This document shows, piece by piece, positions 1 to 5,153 of a DNA stretch of 5,153 bases (position 1 is its first letter; every line of letters starts with the position of its first letter). A program made the translations under genes and the position numbers. This stretch comes from Gammaproteobacteria bacterium (GTDB lineage Bacteria > Pseudomonadota > Gammaproteobacteria > Eutrophobiales > Eutrophobiaceae), in assembly GCA_016198885.1 (NCBI GenBank), contig JACQHV010000104.1, positions 1-5,153 of the forward strand, in the 5' to 3' direction. A model generated the notes under the pieces. The model had not been told where the DNA came from, made no database searches, and saw only the letters and a list, made by a program, of their open reading frames with translations.

Positions 1-590
1 GCCTCCTCTATATAATGGGTGGTCAGGATAATGGTCACTCCACTTTCACGCAGGCCCCGTACGATCTCCCACATATCCCGGCGCAGCACAACATCGACGC
101 CCGCCGTGGGTTCGTCGAGGAATAAAATCTTCGGCTCGTGCGACAGCGCCTTGGCGATCATCACCCGGCGCTTCATGCCACCCGACAGCGTCATGATCTT
201 CGAGTCCTTCTTGTCCCACAGGGAAAGATCGCGCAGCACCTTTTCTATATATGCCGGGGCCGGAGGTTTTCCGAACAGGCCGCGGCTGAAGTTTACGGTT
301 GCCCACACGCTCTCGAACATGTCGGTGGTCAGTTCCTGCGGCACCAGGCCAACCTTCGAACGCGCCGCACGGAAATCGCGCGCGATGTCATGACCGTCAG
401 CGACCACTGTTCCCGTGGTCGGTTTGACGATCCCGCAAATGATATTGATCAGGGTCGTCTTGCCGGCGCCGTTCGGACCCAGCAGGGCGAAGATCTCTCC
501 CGTGCGGATCTCCAGGTTTATGTTTTTGAGCGCCTGGAAGCCCGAGGCGTAGATCTTGGTGAGATCTTTAACGGTAATGATCGACTGCAT
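1..590 (-). CDS. YadG-like ABC-2 type transporter ATP-binding protein (3' end outside window)
   Basis: This is the nucleotide-binding subunit of an ABC exporter, which hydrolyses ATP in the cytoplasm to drive a membrane permease. The reverse strand reads open for 196 codons from the ATG at 590 to the window edge. It shows, in order, Walker A GPNGAGKTT (residues 38-46), a Q-loop VPQE (83-86), the signature LSGGMKRR (135-142), Walker B ILFLDEPTAGVD (155-166) and the switch His in TTHYIEEA (H192). The wording of the signature-to-H-loop stretch, including the D-loop TAGVD and the LRR that follows, closely resembles E. coli YadG as I recall it. That family is about 300 aa, so about a third is missing. 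The start is fixed by a strong ribosome binding site. The permease (YadH-like) would be expected beyond the left edge. The substrate is unknown. I am confident of the ABC ATPase call and moderately confident of the YadG subgroup. Confidence 0.95.
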   Translation of the reverse strand, partial: MQSIITVKDLTKIYASGFQALKNINLEIRTGEIFALLGPNGAGKTTLINIICGIVKPTTGTVVADGHDIARDFRAARSKVGLVPQELTTDMFESVWATVNFSRGLFGKPPAPAYIEKVLRDLSLWDKKDSKIMTLSGGMKRRVMIAKALSHEPKILFLDEPTAGVDVVLRRDMWEIVRGLRESGVTIILTTHYIEE

Positions 591-594
591 GCGA

Positions 595-600
595 CCTCCT
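595..600 (-). promoter_or_regulatory. Ribosome binding site of the ABC ATPase gene
   Basis: On the reverse strand, AGGAGG (within TAAGGAGGT) lies four bases before the ATG at 590. It is a near-consensus Shine-Dalgarno sequence and fixes the start of the leftward ABC gene. Confidence 0.8.
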
Positions 601-690
601 TATTACGTATTGTTGTAACCGTTATTGTATTCCGTGCAGCTATCAATTACCCGGTGACGCTGCCGGACAGGGCCTTCCAGGAAATTACGG

Positions 691-719
691 TTGACAGGTA
701 ACTGATGCAGCTGTATTTT
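691..719 (+). promoter_or_regulatory. Predicted sigma70-type promoter of the arsR-family operon
   Basis: A perfect -35 hexamer TTGACA (691-696) is followed by a 17-bp spacer and a -10-like TATTTT (714-719, 4 of 6 consensus positions). Transcription would start near 726, about 30 bases before the ATG at 756. Spacing and position are right for driving the ArsR, SRPBCC and DUF1428 genes. This is a sequence-based prediction only. Confidence 0.6.
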
Positions 720-726
720 ACCACAT

Positions 727-742
727 TGTTAATTAACTAACA
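727..742 (+). promoter_or_regulatory. Candidate operator palindrome for the ArsR-family regulator
   Basis: TGTTAATTAACTAACA is symmetric at 14 of 16 positions, with outer arms TGTTA and TAACA. It contains the perfect 10-bp palindrome GTTAATTAAC (728-737). It lies right at the predicted transcription start and just ahead of the regulator gene, which is typical for autorepression by ArsR-type dimers. A second small palindrome made of the same half-sites, TAACCGTTA, lies at 616-624, close to the divergent ABC gene. Binding by the encoded regulator is inference. Confidence 0.45.
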
Positions 743-755
743 GGTTAAATAAACT

Positions 756-1109
756 ATGCCGCTTGATCATCTTAGCACCACCTTTGCCGCCCTTGCCGAT
801 CCTACGCGTCGCGCGATCCTCGCCCGCCTTGCGACGGGCGAGACATCCGTGACCGAGCTGGCAGAACCGTTCGATATAAGTCTTCCTGCCATCTCCAGGC
901 ACCTCAAGGTGCTTGAGCACGCGGGGTTGATCGCCCGCGGGAGGGAGGCGCAATGGCGCCCCTGCCGGATTGAGGCCGGGCCGCTCAAGGAGGTCGCCCA
1001 CTGGGTGGAGCACTATCGCGCTATTTGGGAGCAGAGATTCGATCGCCTGGACGACTATCTGCACAAACTGCAAGGCAAGAAAAAGAAACATGCCCGCAGG
1101 AAAAAATAA
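756..1109 (+). CDS. ArsR/SmtB-family winged-helix transcriptional regulator
   Basis: A 117-aa protein of normal ArsR-family length and probably a dimeric repressor. The N-terminal part has the family's FAALADPTRRAILARL helix (10-25). The helix-turn-helix follows (about 31-59), with the recognition helix around LPAISRHLKVLEHAGL and then a wing (about 60-72). The classical metal site ELCVCD is absent and there is a single Cys (C70), so metal sensing is unlikely. The C-terminus has an amphipathic stretch WEQRFDRLDDYLHK followed by a very basic tail. The start codon has only a weak upstream AGG. The stop overlaps the next gene by 20 bp, implying translational coupling. Regulators of this non-metal branch commonly sit beside SRPBCC-domain genes, as here. 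The regulator probably represses its own operon through the palindrome at 727-742 (inference). Confidence 0.93.
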   Translation: MPLDHLSTTFAALADPTRRAILARLATGETSVTELAEPFDISLPAISRHLKVLEHAGLIARGREAQWRPCRIEAGPLKEVAHWVEHYRAIWEQRFDRLDDYLHKLQGKKKKHARRKK

Positions 1110-1626
1110 ACCTGCGGCGAAAACACCGGAGCGTGAACTCGTCATCACGCGCATCTTTGATGCGCCGCGCGAGCTCGTGTGGAAAGCGTGGACTGAACCC
1201 GGGCGCCTGAAGCACTGGTGGGGACCGAAAGGTTTCACCGTGCATACCTGCAAGGTCGATCTCCGTCCGGGCGGCGTCTTTCACTATGGTATGCGGGCGC
1301 CCGATGGTAGTGACATATGGGGCAAGTTTATCTATCGCGAAATTGTAGCTCCCGAGCGCCTGGTCTTTATCGTTTCCTTTTCGGATGAAACGGGCGGCGT
1401 GACCCACAATCCGTGGAACGCGAACTGGCCGCTGCAAACGCTGTCGACAGTAACGTTCAGAGAGCATGAAGGAAAGACAAAGATCACTGTGCAGGGGGCC
1501 CCGCACGCCGCGACAGAACTGGAGAACAAGACCTTCGAGGACGGTCACCAGTCCATGCAGCAGGGTTGGACCGGAACCTTTGATCAACTTGACGATTACT
1601 TGACGAAGGCTTCCCTCGACACGTAG
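1090..1626 (+). CDS. SRPBCC/AHSA1-domain protein (START-like fold)
   Basis: A 178-aa cytosolic protein of the AHSA1 (Activator of Hsp90 ATPase homologue 1-like) branch of the SRPBCC superfamily, small helix-grip folds with a hydrophobic ligand cavity. Diagnostic features are the N-terminal strand and helix LVITRIFDAPRELVWKAWTE (17-36), then LKHWWGPKGFT (40-50), DLRPGGVFHYGM (57-68) and the long C-terminal helix ending GWTGTFDQLDDYLTK (159-173). The reading frame is open further upstream to 970, but the ATG at 1090 puts the domain start at the right place and gives the overlap with the regulator gene expected of coupled genes. No strong ribosome binding site is visible, which fits coupling. 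The ligand is unknown; being co-transcribed with an ArsR regulator suggests a stress or small-molecule response. The eukaryotic Hsp90 role should not be assumed. Confidence 0.92.
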   Translation: MPAGKNKPAAKTPERELVITRIFDAPRELVWKAWTEPGRLKHWWGPKGFTVHTCKVDLRPGGVFHYGMRAPDGSDIWGKFIYREIVAPERLVFIVSFSDETGGVTHNPWNANWPLQTLSTVTFREHEGKTKITVQGAPHAATELENKTFEDGHQSMQQGWTGTFDQLDDYLTKASLDT

Positions 1627-1660
1627 TTTTCAGAAAGAGAATTCACCCACTACCTTCTAC

Positions 1661-1665
1661 GGAGG
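1661..1665 (+). promoter_or_regulatory. Ribosome binding site of the DUF1428 gene
   Basis: GGAGG lies four bases before the ATG at 1670 and fixes the start of the DUF1428 reading frame. An intact strong site indicates that the gene is still translated at least up to its premature stop. Confidence 0.75.
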
Positions 1666-1669
1666 ATTT

Positions 1670-2029
1670 ATGCGTTACGTTGATGGATTTGTTTTACCGG
1701 TACCGAAGAAAAATATACCGGCCTACCGACGCCTCGCCCAAAAGGCGGGAAAAATATTTCGCGAACACGGCGCCCTGGAATTACGGGAATGCGTAGGCGA
1801 CGATCTGAATGTAAAGATGGCGGTGCCGTTCCCGCGCAGGATCAAGCTCAAGCGCGGCGAGACGGTGGTTTTCTCGTGAATCGTGTTCAAGTCGCGCGCG
1901 CATCGCGATCGCGTCAACGCCAAGGTGATGAAAGATCCGCGTATCGCCAAGATGTGTGGCCCGGAATCGATGCCCTTCGACTGTAAACGCATGGTCTACG
2001 GCGGATTCAAGGTCCTGGTTGATGTCTGA
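1670..2029 (+). pseudogene. DUF1428 (YbaA-like) protein, interrupted by one in-frame TGA
   Basis: The reading frame runs 120 codons and matches DUF1428, a small family of about 117 aa with a dimeric alpha/beta-barrel (ferredoxin-like) fold and no assigned reaction. The first half starts MRYVDGFVLPVPKKN and contains ALELRECVGDD and the strand GETVVFS. A TGA at 1877-1879 then interrupts the frame. The same frame continues IVFKSRAHRDRVNAKVMKD, then SMPFDCKRMVYGGFKVLVDV, to a genuine TGA at 2027-2029. Family members have an aromatic residue, usually Trp, after VVFS, so one TGG-to-TGA transition explains the break. The downstream half shows no decay, so the change is recent, is a sequencing or assembly error, or is read through. 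If it stops, the product is a 69-aa fragment lacking half the fold. It is third in the ArsR-SRPBCC operon, 43 bp after the SRPBCC gene. A functional TGA stop elsewhere in the window argues against a recoded genetic code. Confidence 0.88.
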
Positions 2030-2101
2030 GTGTACGGTGCGCGTCGCCATGCACTTAAGCGGGCCGGAACCAGGCGAGAATCATTTTTACCTGCCTCCGG
2101 C

Positions 2102-2326
2102 ATGCCGAATAATCCCAAATTACAACCCATCGAGTATCTCAAGCGTTTCGGTGACAATCTTCATTGGGTCATGACCCTAGAGGGGGATAAAAAAGACCTG
2201 GCCTCGATCTTTGAGTTGCAATGGTTTTTCCATGATCAGGCGTTCCTGAAGCTGAACACCGGCATAGGTCTTACCCGTGAAGCTACCGACTTTGCCCCGG
2301 AACTGGGTGTCATGTTCAGGTTTTAG
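2102..2326 (+). pseudogene. C-terminal remnant of an outer-membrane beta-barrel protein
   Basis: The frame from the ATG at 2102 gives 74 residues: a possible barrel strand around FGDNLHWVMTLEGD, then ASIFELQWFFHDQAFLKLNTGIGLT and a final strand DFAPELGVMFRF ending in Phe. Alternating hydrophobic residues and a terminal Phe are typical of the last strands and assembly signal of outer-membrane barrel proteins. No signal peptide, no good ribosome binding site and no upstream barrel are present. The frame can be extended back only to a GTG at 2030, and that extension has no coding character. I therefore read it as the 3' end of a gene whose front was lost when this junction formed. The exact family is not recognised. 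It could instead be a short unrelated hypothetical gene, but the C-terminal pattern makes that less likely. Confidence 0.5.
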
Positions 2327-2339
2327 CCGGTACAACGAA

Positions 2340-2401
2340 AAAGAATCATAAATCCCAGTGTCGATCGTTTTTCGGGACAAGACCAGGATGATTTATTCTT
2401 T
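2340..2401. repeat. Imperfect inverted repeat in the convergent intergenic region, possible terminator
   Basis: The arms AAAGAATCATAAATCC (2340-2355) and GGATGATTTATTCTTT (2386-2401) pair at about 12 of 16 positions across a 30-base loop. The structure starts six bases after the leftward CapA-like stop, and in that direction it runs into five T residues, so it may help end leftward transcription. The stem is AT-rich and the loop is long, so this is a weak candidate rather than a classical intrinsic terminator. Confidence 0.3.
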
Positions 2402-2407
2402 CAGCTT

Positions 2408-3589
2408 TCAAGGCAGCGCCAGCGTGTTATCTTCGTCTAATTCAAACCGTGTTCCGAATCTCTCGCTTGCCTTGTTAAGCGTATCCCTGATCCATAACGC
2501 GTTTTCTCTCGAGGTATGATTCAGCCTGAATCGTTTGATCTGCATCGGCGTCATTCCCAGTTGGACAAGTTCGCCTGTCAACGGATCAATGACCGCAAAA
2601 TACATCAGGACCAGGTCGCTGCGGAATTCTTCATAGCCACCGATACCTTCGTAGTCATTGAGAAAATCACCGGCGCCATAGAGCACCAGTTTGCCTTTAT
2701 AGATTTCTATTGCCCTTGCATGATGTGCAGAGTGGCCATGTACCAGATCGACATGCGCTTCATTAATAAGCCTGTGGGCAAATTTGATATATGCCTCCGG
2801 GATTTCATGACCCCAGTTACTCCCCCAGTGCAAAGACATGACAACAATATCCCTGCTCTTTTTCAGTTCTTCCACCTTGACCTGGATTTCCCGGATGCTC
2901 TTGTCTGACAGTTCGTTCAAAAGATTCACCCCTGCCCTGTTTTCTGTTGCGGACCAGTCCGGCAATATCCCGCTTGTTTCAAGACCATAGGAAAACACAA
3001 TCACCCTGCCTTTGCCGGCAACATCCATAATTGCCGGTGCCCCCGCCTCCTGTAGGTTTTTTCCGGCACCCGCAAATTTGATATCTGCCTTGTTCAATGT
3101 TGCGATTGTCTCTGCCAGGCCTGCAAATCCCCAGTCAAGGGTATGATTGTTCGCAAGAGAACAATAATCAATCCGGGCTTCCTTCAGGCAAGAGACATTG
3201 GCGGGATGCATCCTGTAATGGATTCCCTTGGTCTTCCAGTAATCATCACTTGTGGTAACACTCGTCTCCAGATTGATAATCCGTAAATCCGGAAGAATCT
3301 GATCCAGCACCCCAAGTGCATCCCCCCAGATATAGGAACAGCTGACGGGTCCTTCAATCGGACCATTTAATTCTTCGGCAAGTTCGACATATCCCGTTGC
3401 ACTCTTCATATAGGGTTCATACAGGCGGGGATCACTTGAATAGGACAGGACCTGATCAATTCCTCTTCCAGTCATGACATCGCCCGCCATAAACAAGGTG
3501 ATAAGGTCTCTTCTTTCCATCTCTTCTGAAAACGCAGATTGTAATAATGCCGACGAAAACAAAAACGTAACAAGTATAAAAGTGATCAC
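2408..3589 (-). CDS. CapA family protein (PGA_cap metallophosphatase-like), secreted
   Basis: A CapA/PgsA-like protein of the calcineurin-like metallophosphatase fold, about 393 aa from the start chosen here. Family motifs appear in order: MAGDVMTGRGID (34-45, metal-ligand D37), NLETSVT (106-112), LANNHTLDWG (145-154), SLHWGSNWG (252-260), VHGHSAHHARAIE (283-295) and LYGAGDFLNDY (303-313). The GTG at 3589 is preferred. It directly precedes a hydrophobic signal peptide (ITFILVTFLFSSALLQSAFS, cleavage about AFS/EE) and has GGGGA four bases upstream. The frame stays open to a TTG at 3655, which would add 22 residues without a visible ribosome binding site. CapA is known from poly-gamma-glutamate capsule export or anchoring in Bacillus, but many proteobacterial homologues lie outside capsule clusters, and no capB, capC or capD gene is seen here. 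It is last in a leftward set after the DUF2459 gene. The substrate is unknown. Confidence 0.93.
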   Translation of the reverse strand: MITFILVTFLFSSALLQSAFSEEMERRDLITLFMAGDVMTGRGIDQVLSYSSDPRLYEPYMKSATGYVELAEELNGPIEGPVSCSYIWGDALGVLDQILPDLRIINLETSVTTSDDYWKTKGIHYRMHPANVSCLKEARIDYCSLANNHTLDWGFAGLAETIATLNKADIKFAGAGKNLQEAGAPAIMDVAGKGRVIVFSYGLETSGILPDWSATENRAGVNLLNELSDKSIREIQVKVEELKKSRDIVVMSLHWGSNWGHEIPEAYIKFAHRLINEAHVDLVHGHSAHHARAIEIYKGKLVLYGAGDFLNDYEGIGGYEEFRSDLVLMYFAVIDPLTGELVQLGMTPMQIKRFRLNHTSRENALWIRDTLNKASERFGTRFELDEDNTLALP

Positions 3590-3724
3590 TTTGTCCCCAG
3601 AATAAATGAAGATATTGGGAAAAGGGATTTCAGTGGCTGTTATCAATGGATGCAATCAGGTGGCGGATATTCACTACCCGGGTTTAATAAGAGAAAGAAT
3701 CATTTTACTTTGCCTGTGATGCCA

Positions 3725-4390
3725 TTAATAACGGCGTACAGAATAGCAGCCCATAGTAACATCCAAACCACGTTGAAGCTGTGACAATACATCTTCTGCC
3801 GTGACGGCACTCACATTGGTAACCGGATATCCTGTTCTTTCAATGGCCCTTATAACCCAGGTGTTACACGTGTTAAAGGCATGAAAAACACCGTTCGCAC
3901 GGTAGAACCGGCTTTCCCCATACAAGCCGGGACCGAGACTGGTGATGTTATTATCATTTGTACGTGCAAAACTTTCTGATATATAAGCCAGCAGTTTTTC
4001 ATACCCGGTTTGTGGCACCGATATTTCCATGACTACACTCCCGGGAAAATTGCGTTGGGGCGAATCAGTAAGATCAACAACATGAAGGACAGTGGGGGTT
4101 GGCCAGAGTATTGCCTGAAGTACCAGGCCCGCTGTTACCTTCTTCGCCTGATAGAACTGCTCATCACCCCATCCGATCTCAATGTAATCTCCATTGCCTG
4201 AATCGTTCTCCAGTGACAATACATATTCTTCAAGGTCCTCGCGATGCACGGCGATGCCGGTGTGCCAGCCATGGCCAATAATGTAAAACGTTCGGGTCTT
4301 TTCACATTCAATCGCAGTTGGCAGGTCTGCCGGTTTCAATGCACAGCCACCATGGAGGAACATAAGTATTAACAGGCAGGTGGCTCGCAT
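3725..4390 (-). CDS. DUF2459 (TIGR02117-type) protein, putative lipoprotein
   Basis: A 221-aa protein matching DUF2459, whose TIGR02117 description concerns genes found near urease in some species; no urease genes are visible here. The N-terminus MRATCLLILMFLHGGC is a short export signal ending in a Cys (C16). The box LHGGC is not ideal, so lipidation is probable rather than sure. Conserved blocks are IIGHGWHTGIAV (37-48), EIGWGDEQFY (71-80), YGESRFYRA (157-165) and FHAFNTCNTWVIRAI (169-183). The early His pair (H40, H43) followed much later by Cys in NTCNTW (C175) resembles the His-then-Cys order of circularly permuted NlpC/P60-like papain folds. A thiol hydrolase or acyltransferase role is therefore an inference, not an established activity. 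The gene starts 19 bp after the stop of the upstream hydrolase gene, so the two are very likely co-transcribed. No clear ribosome binding site is visible. Confidence 0.88.
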   Translation of the reverse strand: MRATCLLILMFLHGGCALKPADLPTAIECEKTRTFYIIGHGWHTGIAVHREDLEEYVLSLENDSGNGDYIEIGWGDEQFYQAKKVTAGLVLQAILWPTPTVLHVVDLTDSPQRNFPGSVVMEISVPQTGYEKLLAYISESFARTNDNNITSLGPGLYGESRFYRANGVFHAFNTCNTWVIRAIERTGYPVTNVSAVTAEDVLSQLQRGLDVTMGCYSVRRY

Positions 4391-4409
4391 AGGTACAAAA
4401 GTCCGCTAT

Positions 4410-5153
4410 CTACGTTTTATCTTTGATGAACTCTCCAAAGGTTAAAAAGTGAATCGTCTGCTTTATACATAACTCGTCTTTCATGATAAAAGGATGGGTT
4501 AACGGCAATACGATAAAATCCTTCATGCCTTCCAGCTTCGCATTTTCTATGGATACCTTACCATCATCCTCTCCATCAATCATGGCAGACAGGATCAGAT
4601 TTATCGATTTATTTCCTGTTATGATGCCCGCCTCAAAACCCGCCGGGCCCAGTTGCAAGGGCATACTGTTGCTGTCAGTGCCTAATTCTTTTCCTGCGGG
4701 GCCGTTAATCAAATTAAATAACCATGTTTCCCCCAGGGTATTGACAACCTCGCTTCCTTTGTTTGGTGGACTGAGCATCACCACACGGCCAATATTGGAT
4801 ATCAATTCTTCTTTCGCCAGATACCGGACGATGATTCCACCCAGGGAATGTGTAACAAAGTTCAATGGTGAATCAATATTCCTTATACATTCCCTGATTT
4901 TTGGCAATACATATTCTGAAGAAAGAACAGCGATTCGATGTCTGGTAGACGGGTAATCAATATTGCAGGTTTTAAAATTTTCCTTCTCAAGCGCATTCTG
5001 CATCTTGCTCATCGAGGCGCCGGATCTTGCAAGACCATGAAGCAATATTACCAGGCCTTTCCCGGATCCTGTCTTTTCGTGAGAGGACTGTGCAGAGTTA
5101 TGCACAGCGTAAAAAACTGAAAATAAAATGATAAAAAAAATTATTTTATTCAA
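4410..5153 (-). CDS. Exported alpha/beta hydrolase (lipase/esterase type), start at window edge
   Basis: The open frame encodes 247 aa ending EFIKDKT. Residues 1-21 form a signal peptide (NKIIFFIILFSVFYAVHNSA), so the enzyme is probably periplasmic or secreted. The hydrolase core shows LVILLHGLARSG (34-45, oxyanion-hole HG), the nucleophile elbow THSLGG (S103), VVMLSPPNKGSEVV (124-137), NGPAGKELGTDS (150-161), GEDDGKVSIENAKLEGM (194-210, probable catalytic Asp at 196 or 197) and LPLTHPFIM (216-224, catalytic His H220). This is a complete Ser-Asp-His set, and the conserved blocks fit a widespread bacterial serine hydrolase family whose substrate is not defined. The first codon in the window, TTG at 5153-5151, could be the true start because a full signal peptide follows. 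The upstream DNA is missing, so an earlier start cannot be excluded. It is the first visible gene of the leftward set. Confidence 0.9.
   Translation of the reverse strand: MNKIIFFIILFSVFYAVHNSAQSSHEKTGSGKGLVILLHGLARSGASMSKMQNALEKENFKTCNIDYPSTRHRIAVLSSEYVLPKIRECIRNIDSPLNFVTHSLGGIIVRYLAKEELISNIGRVVMLSPPNKGSEVVNTLGETWLFNLINGPAGKELGTDSNSMPLQLGPAGFEAGIITGNKSINLILSAMIDGEDDGKVSIENAKLEGMKDFIVLPLTHPFIMKDELCIKQTIHFLTFGEFIKDKT

Noticed and set aside
138..701. 187-residue rightward open frame over the ABC gene
   Set aside because: It lies antisense to a clear ABC ATPase with all motifs, has no recognisable domain, and is explained by GC-rich codon bias producing shadow frames.
1021..1587. 188-residue leftward open frame over the SRPBCC gene
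   Set aside because: It is antisense to a confident SRPBCC gene, its composition is Arg/Ser/Cys-rich and of low coding likeness, and no ribosome binding site or domain is visible.
1877..1879. Selenocysteine insertion at the in-frame TGA
   Set aside because: The family has an aromatic residue, not Cys or Sec, at this position, so a TGG-to-TGA change is the simpler explanation.
2037..2054. GTGC...GCAC hairpin after the DUF1428 gene as a terminator
   Set aside because: The stem is only four base pairs with a ten-base loop and no following T tract.
2078..3714. Short direct repeat (GAATCATTTT at 2078 and 3698) flanking the barrel remnant and CapA-like gene, as possible insertion-site duplications
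   Set aside because: Several identical 10-mers are expected by chance in 5 kb. Similarity beyond the core needs gaps and mismatches, and no transposase or terminal inverted repeats are present.
4483..4956. 157-residue rightward open frame over the hydrolase gene
   Set aside because: It is antisense to a hydrolase with a complete catalytic set and shows no family motifs of its own.

Overview
The window looks like a Gram-negative, probably proteobacterial (perhaps gammaproteobacterial) chromosome. The basis is a YadG-like ABC ATPase, a DUF1428/YbaA-like gene, a DUF2459 protein, Sec-type signal peptides and the C-terminal end of an outer-membrane beta-barrel protein. No species can be named from the sequence. 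There are no rRNA, tRNA or CRISPR features and no recognisable insertion sequences. By eye, the left part (about 1-2030) is clearly GC-richer than the right part (about 2100-5153).

Left part. A YadG-like ATPase of an ABC-2 type exporter runs leftwards from 590 and is cut by the window edge. A 165-bp divergent intergenic region (591-755) separates it from a rightward operon. That region holds a good sigma70-type promoter and a near-perfect 16-bp palindrome that could be an operator. The operon is an ArsR-family repressor (756-1109), an SRPBCC/AHSA1-domain protein overlapping it by 20 bp (1090-1626), and a DUF1428 gene (1670-2029). The DUF1428 gene keeps its full-length reading frame except for one in-frame TGA where relatives carry an aromatic residue, usually Trp.

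Junction. Just downstream (about 2102-2326) is a short coding remnant that looks like the last strands of an outer-membrane barrel protein. It has no signal peptide and no upstream portion. It sits where the base composition changes, which suggests an old rearrangement or insertion boundary. A convergent intergenic region with an imperfect inverted repeat (2340-2401) follows.

Right part. Three leftward genes, probably one transcription unit, encode exported or envelope proteins. In transcription order these are a signal-peptide-bearing alpha/beta hydrolase (esterase/lipase type, 5153-4410, start at the window edge), a DUF2459 putative lipoprotein with a His...Cys arrangement (4390-3725), and a CapA/PGA_cap-family metallophosphatase-like protein (about 3589-2408). 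None of the usual capsule-synthesis genes is visible. The trio is the least explained unit here and may act on an envelope polymer or lipid; that role is inference.
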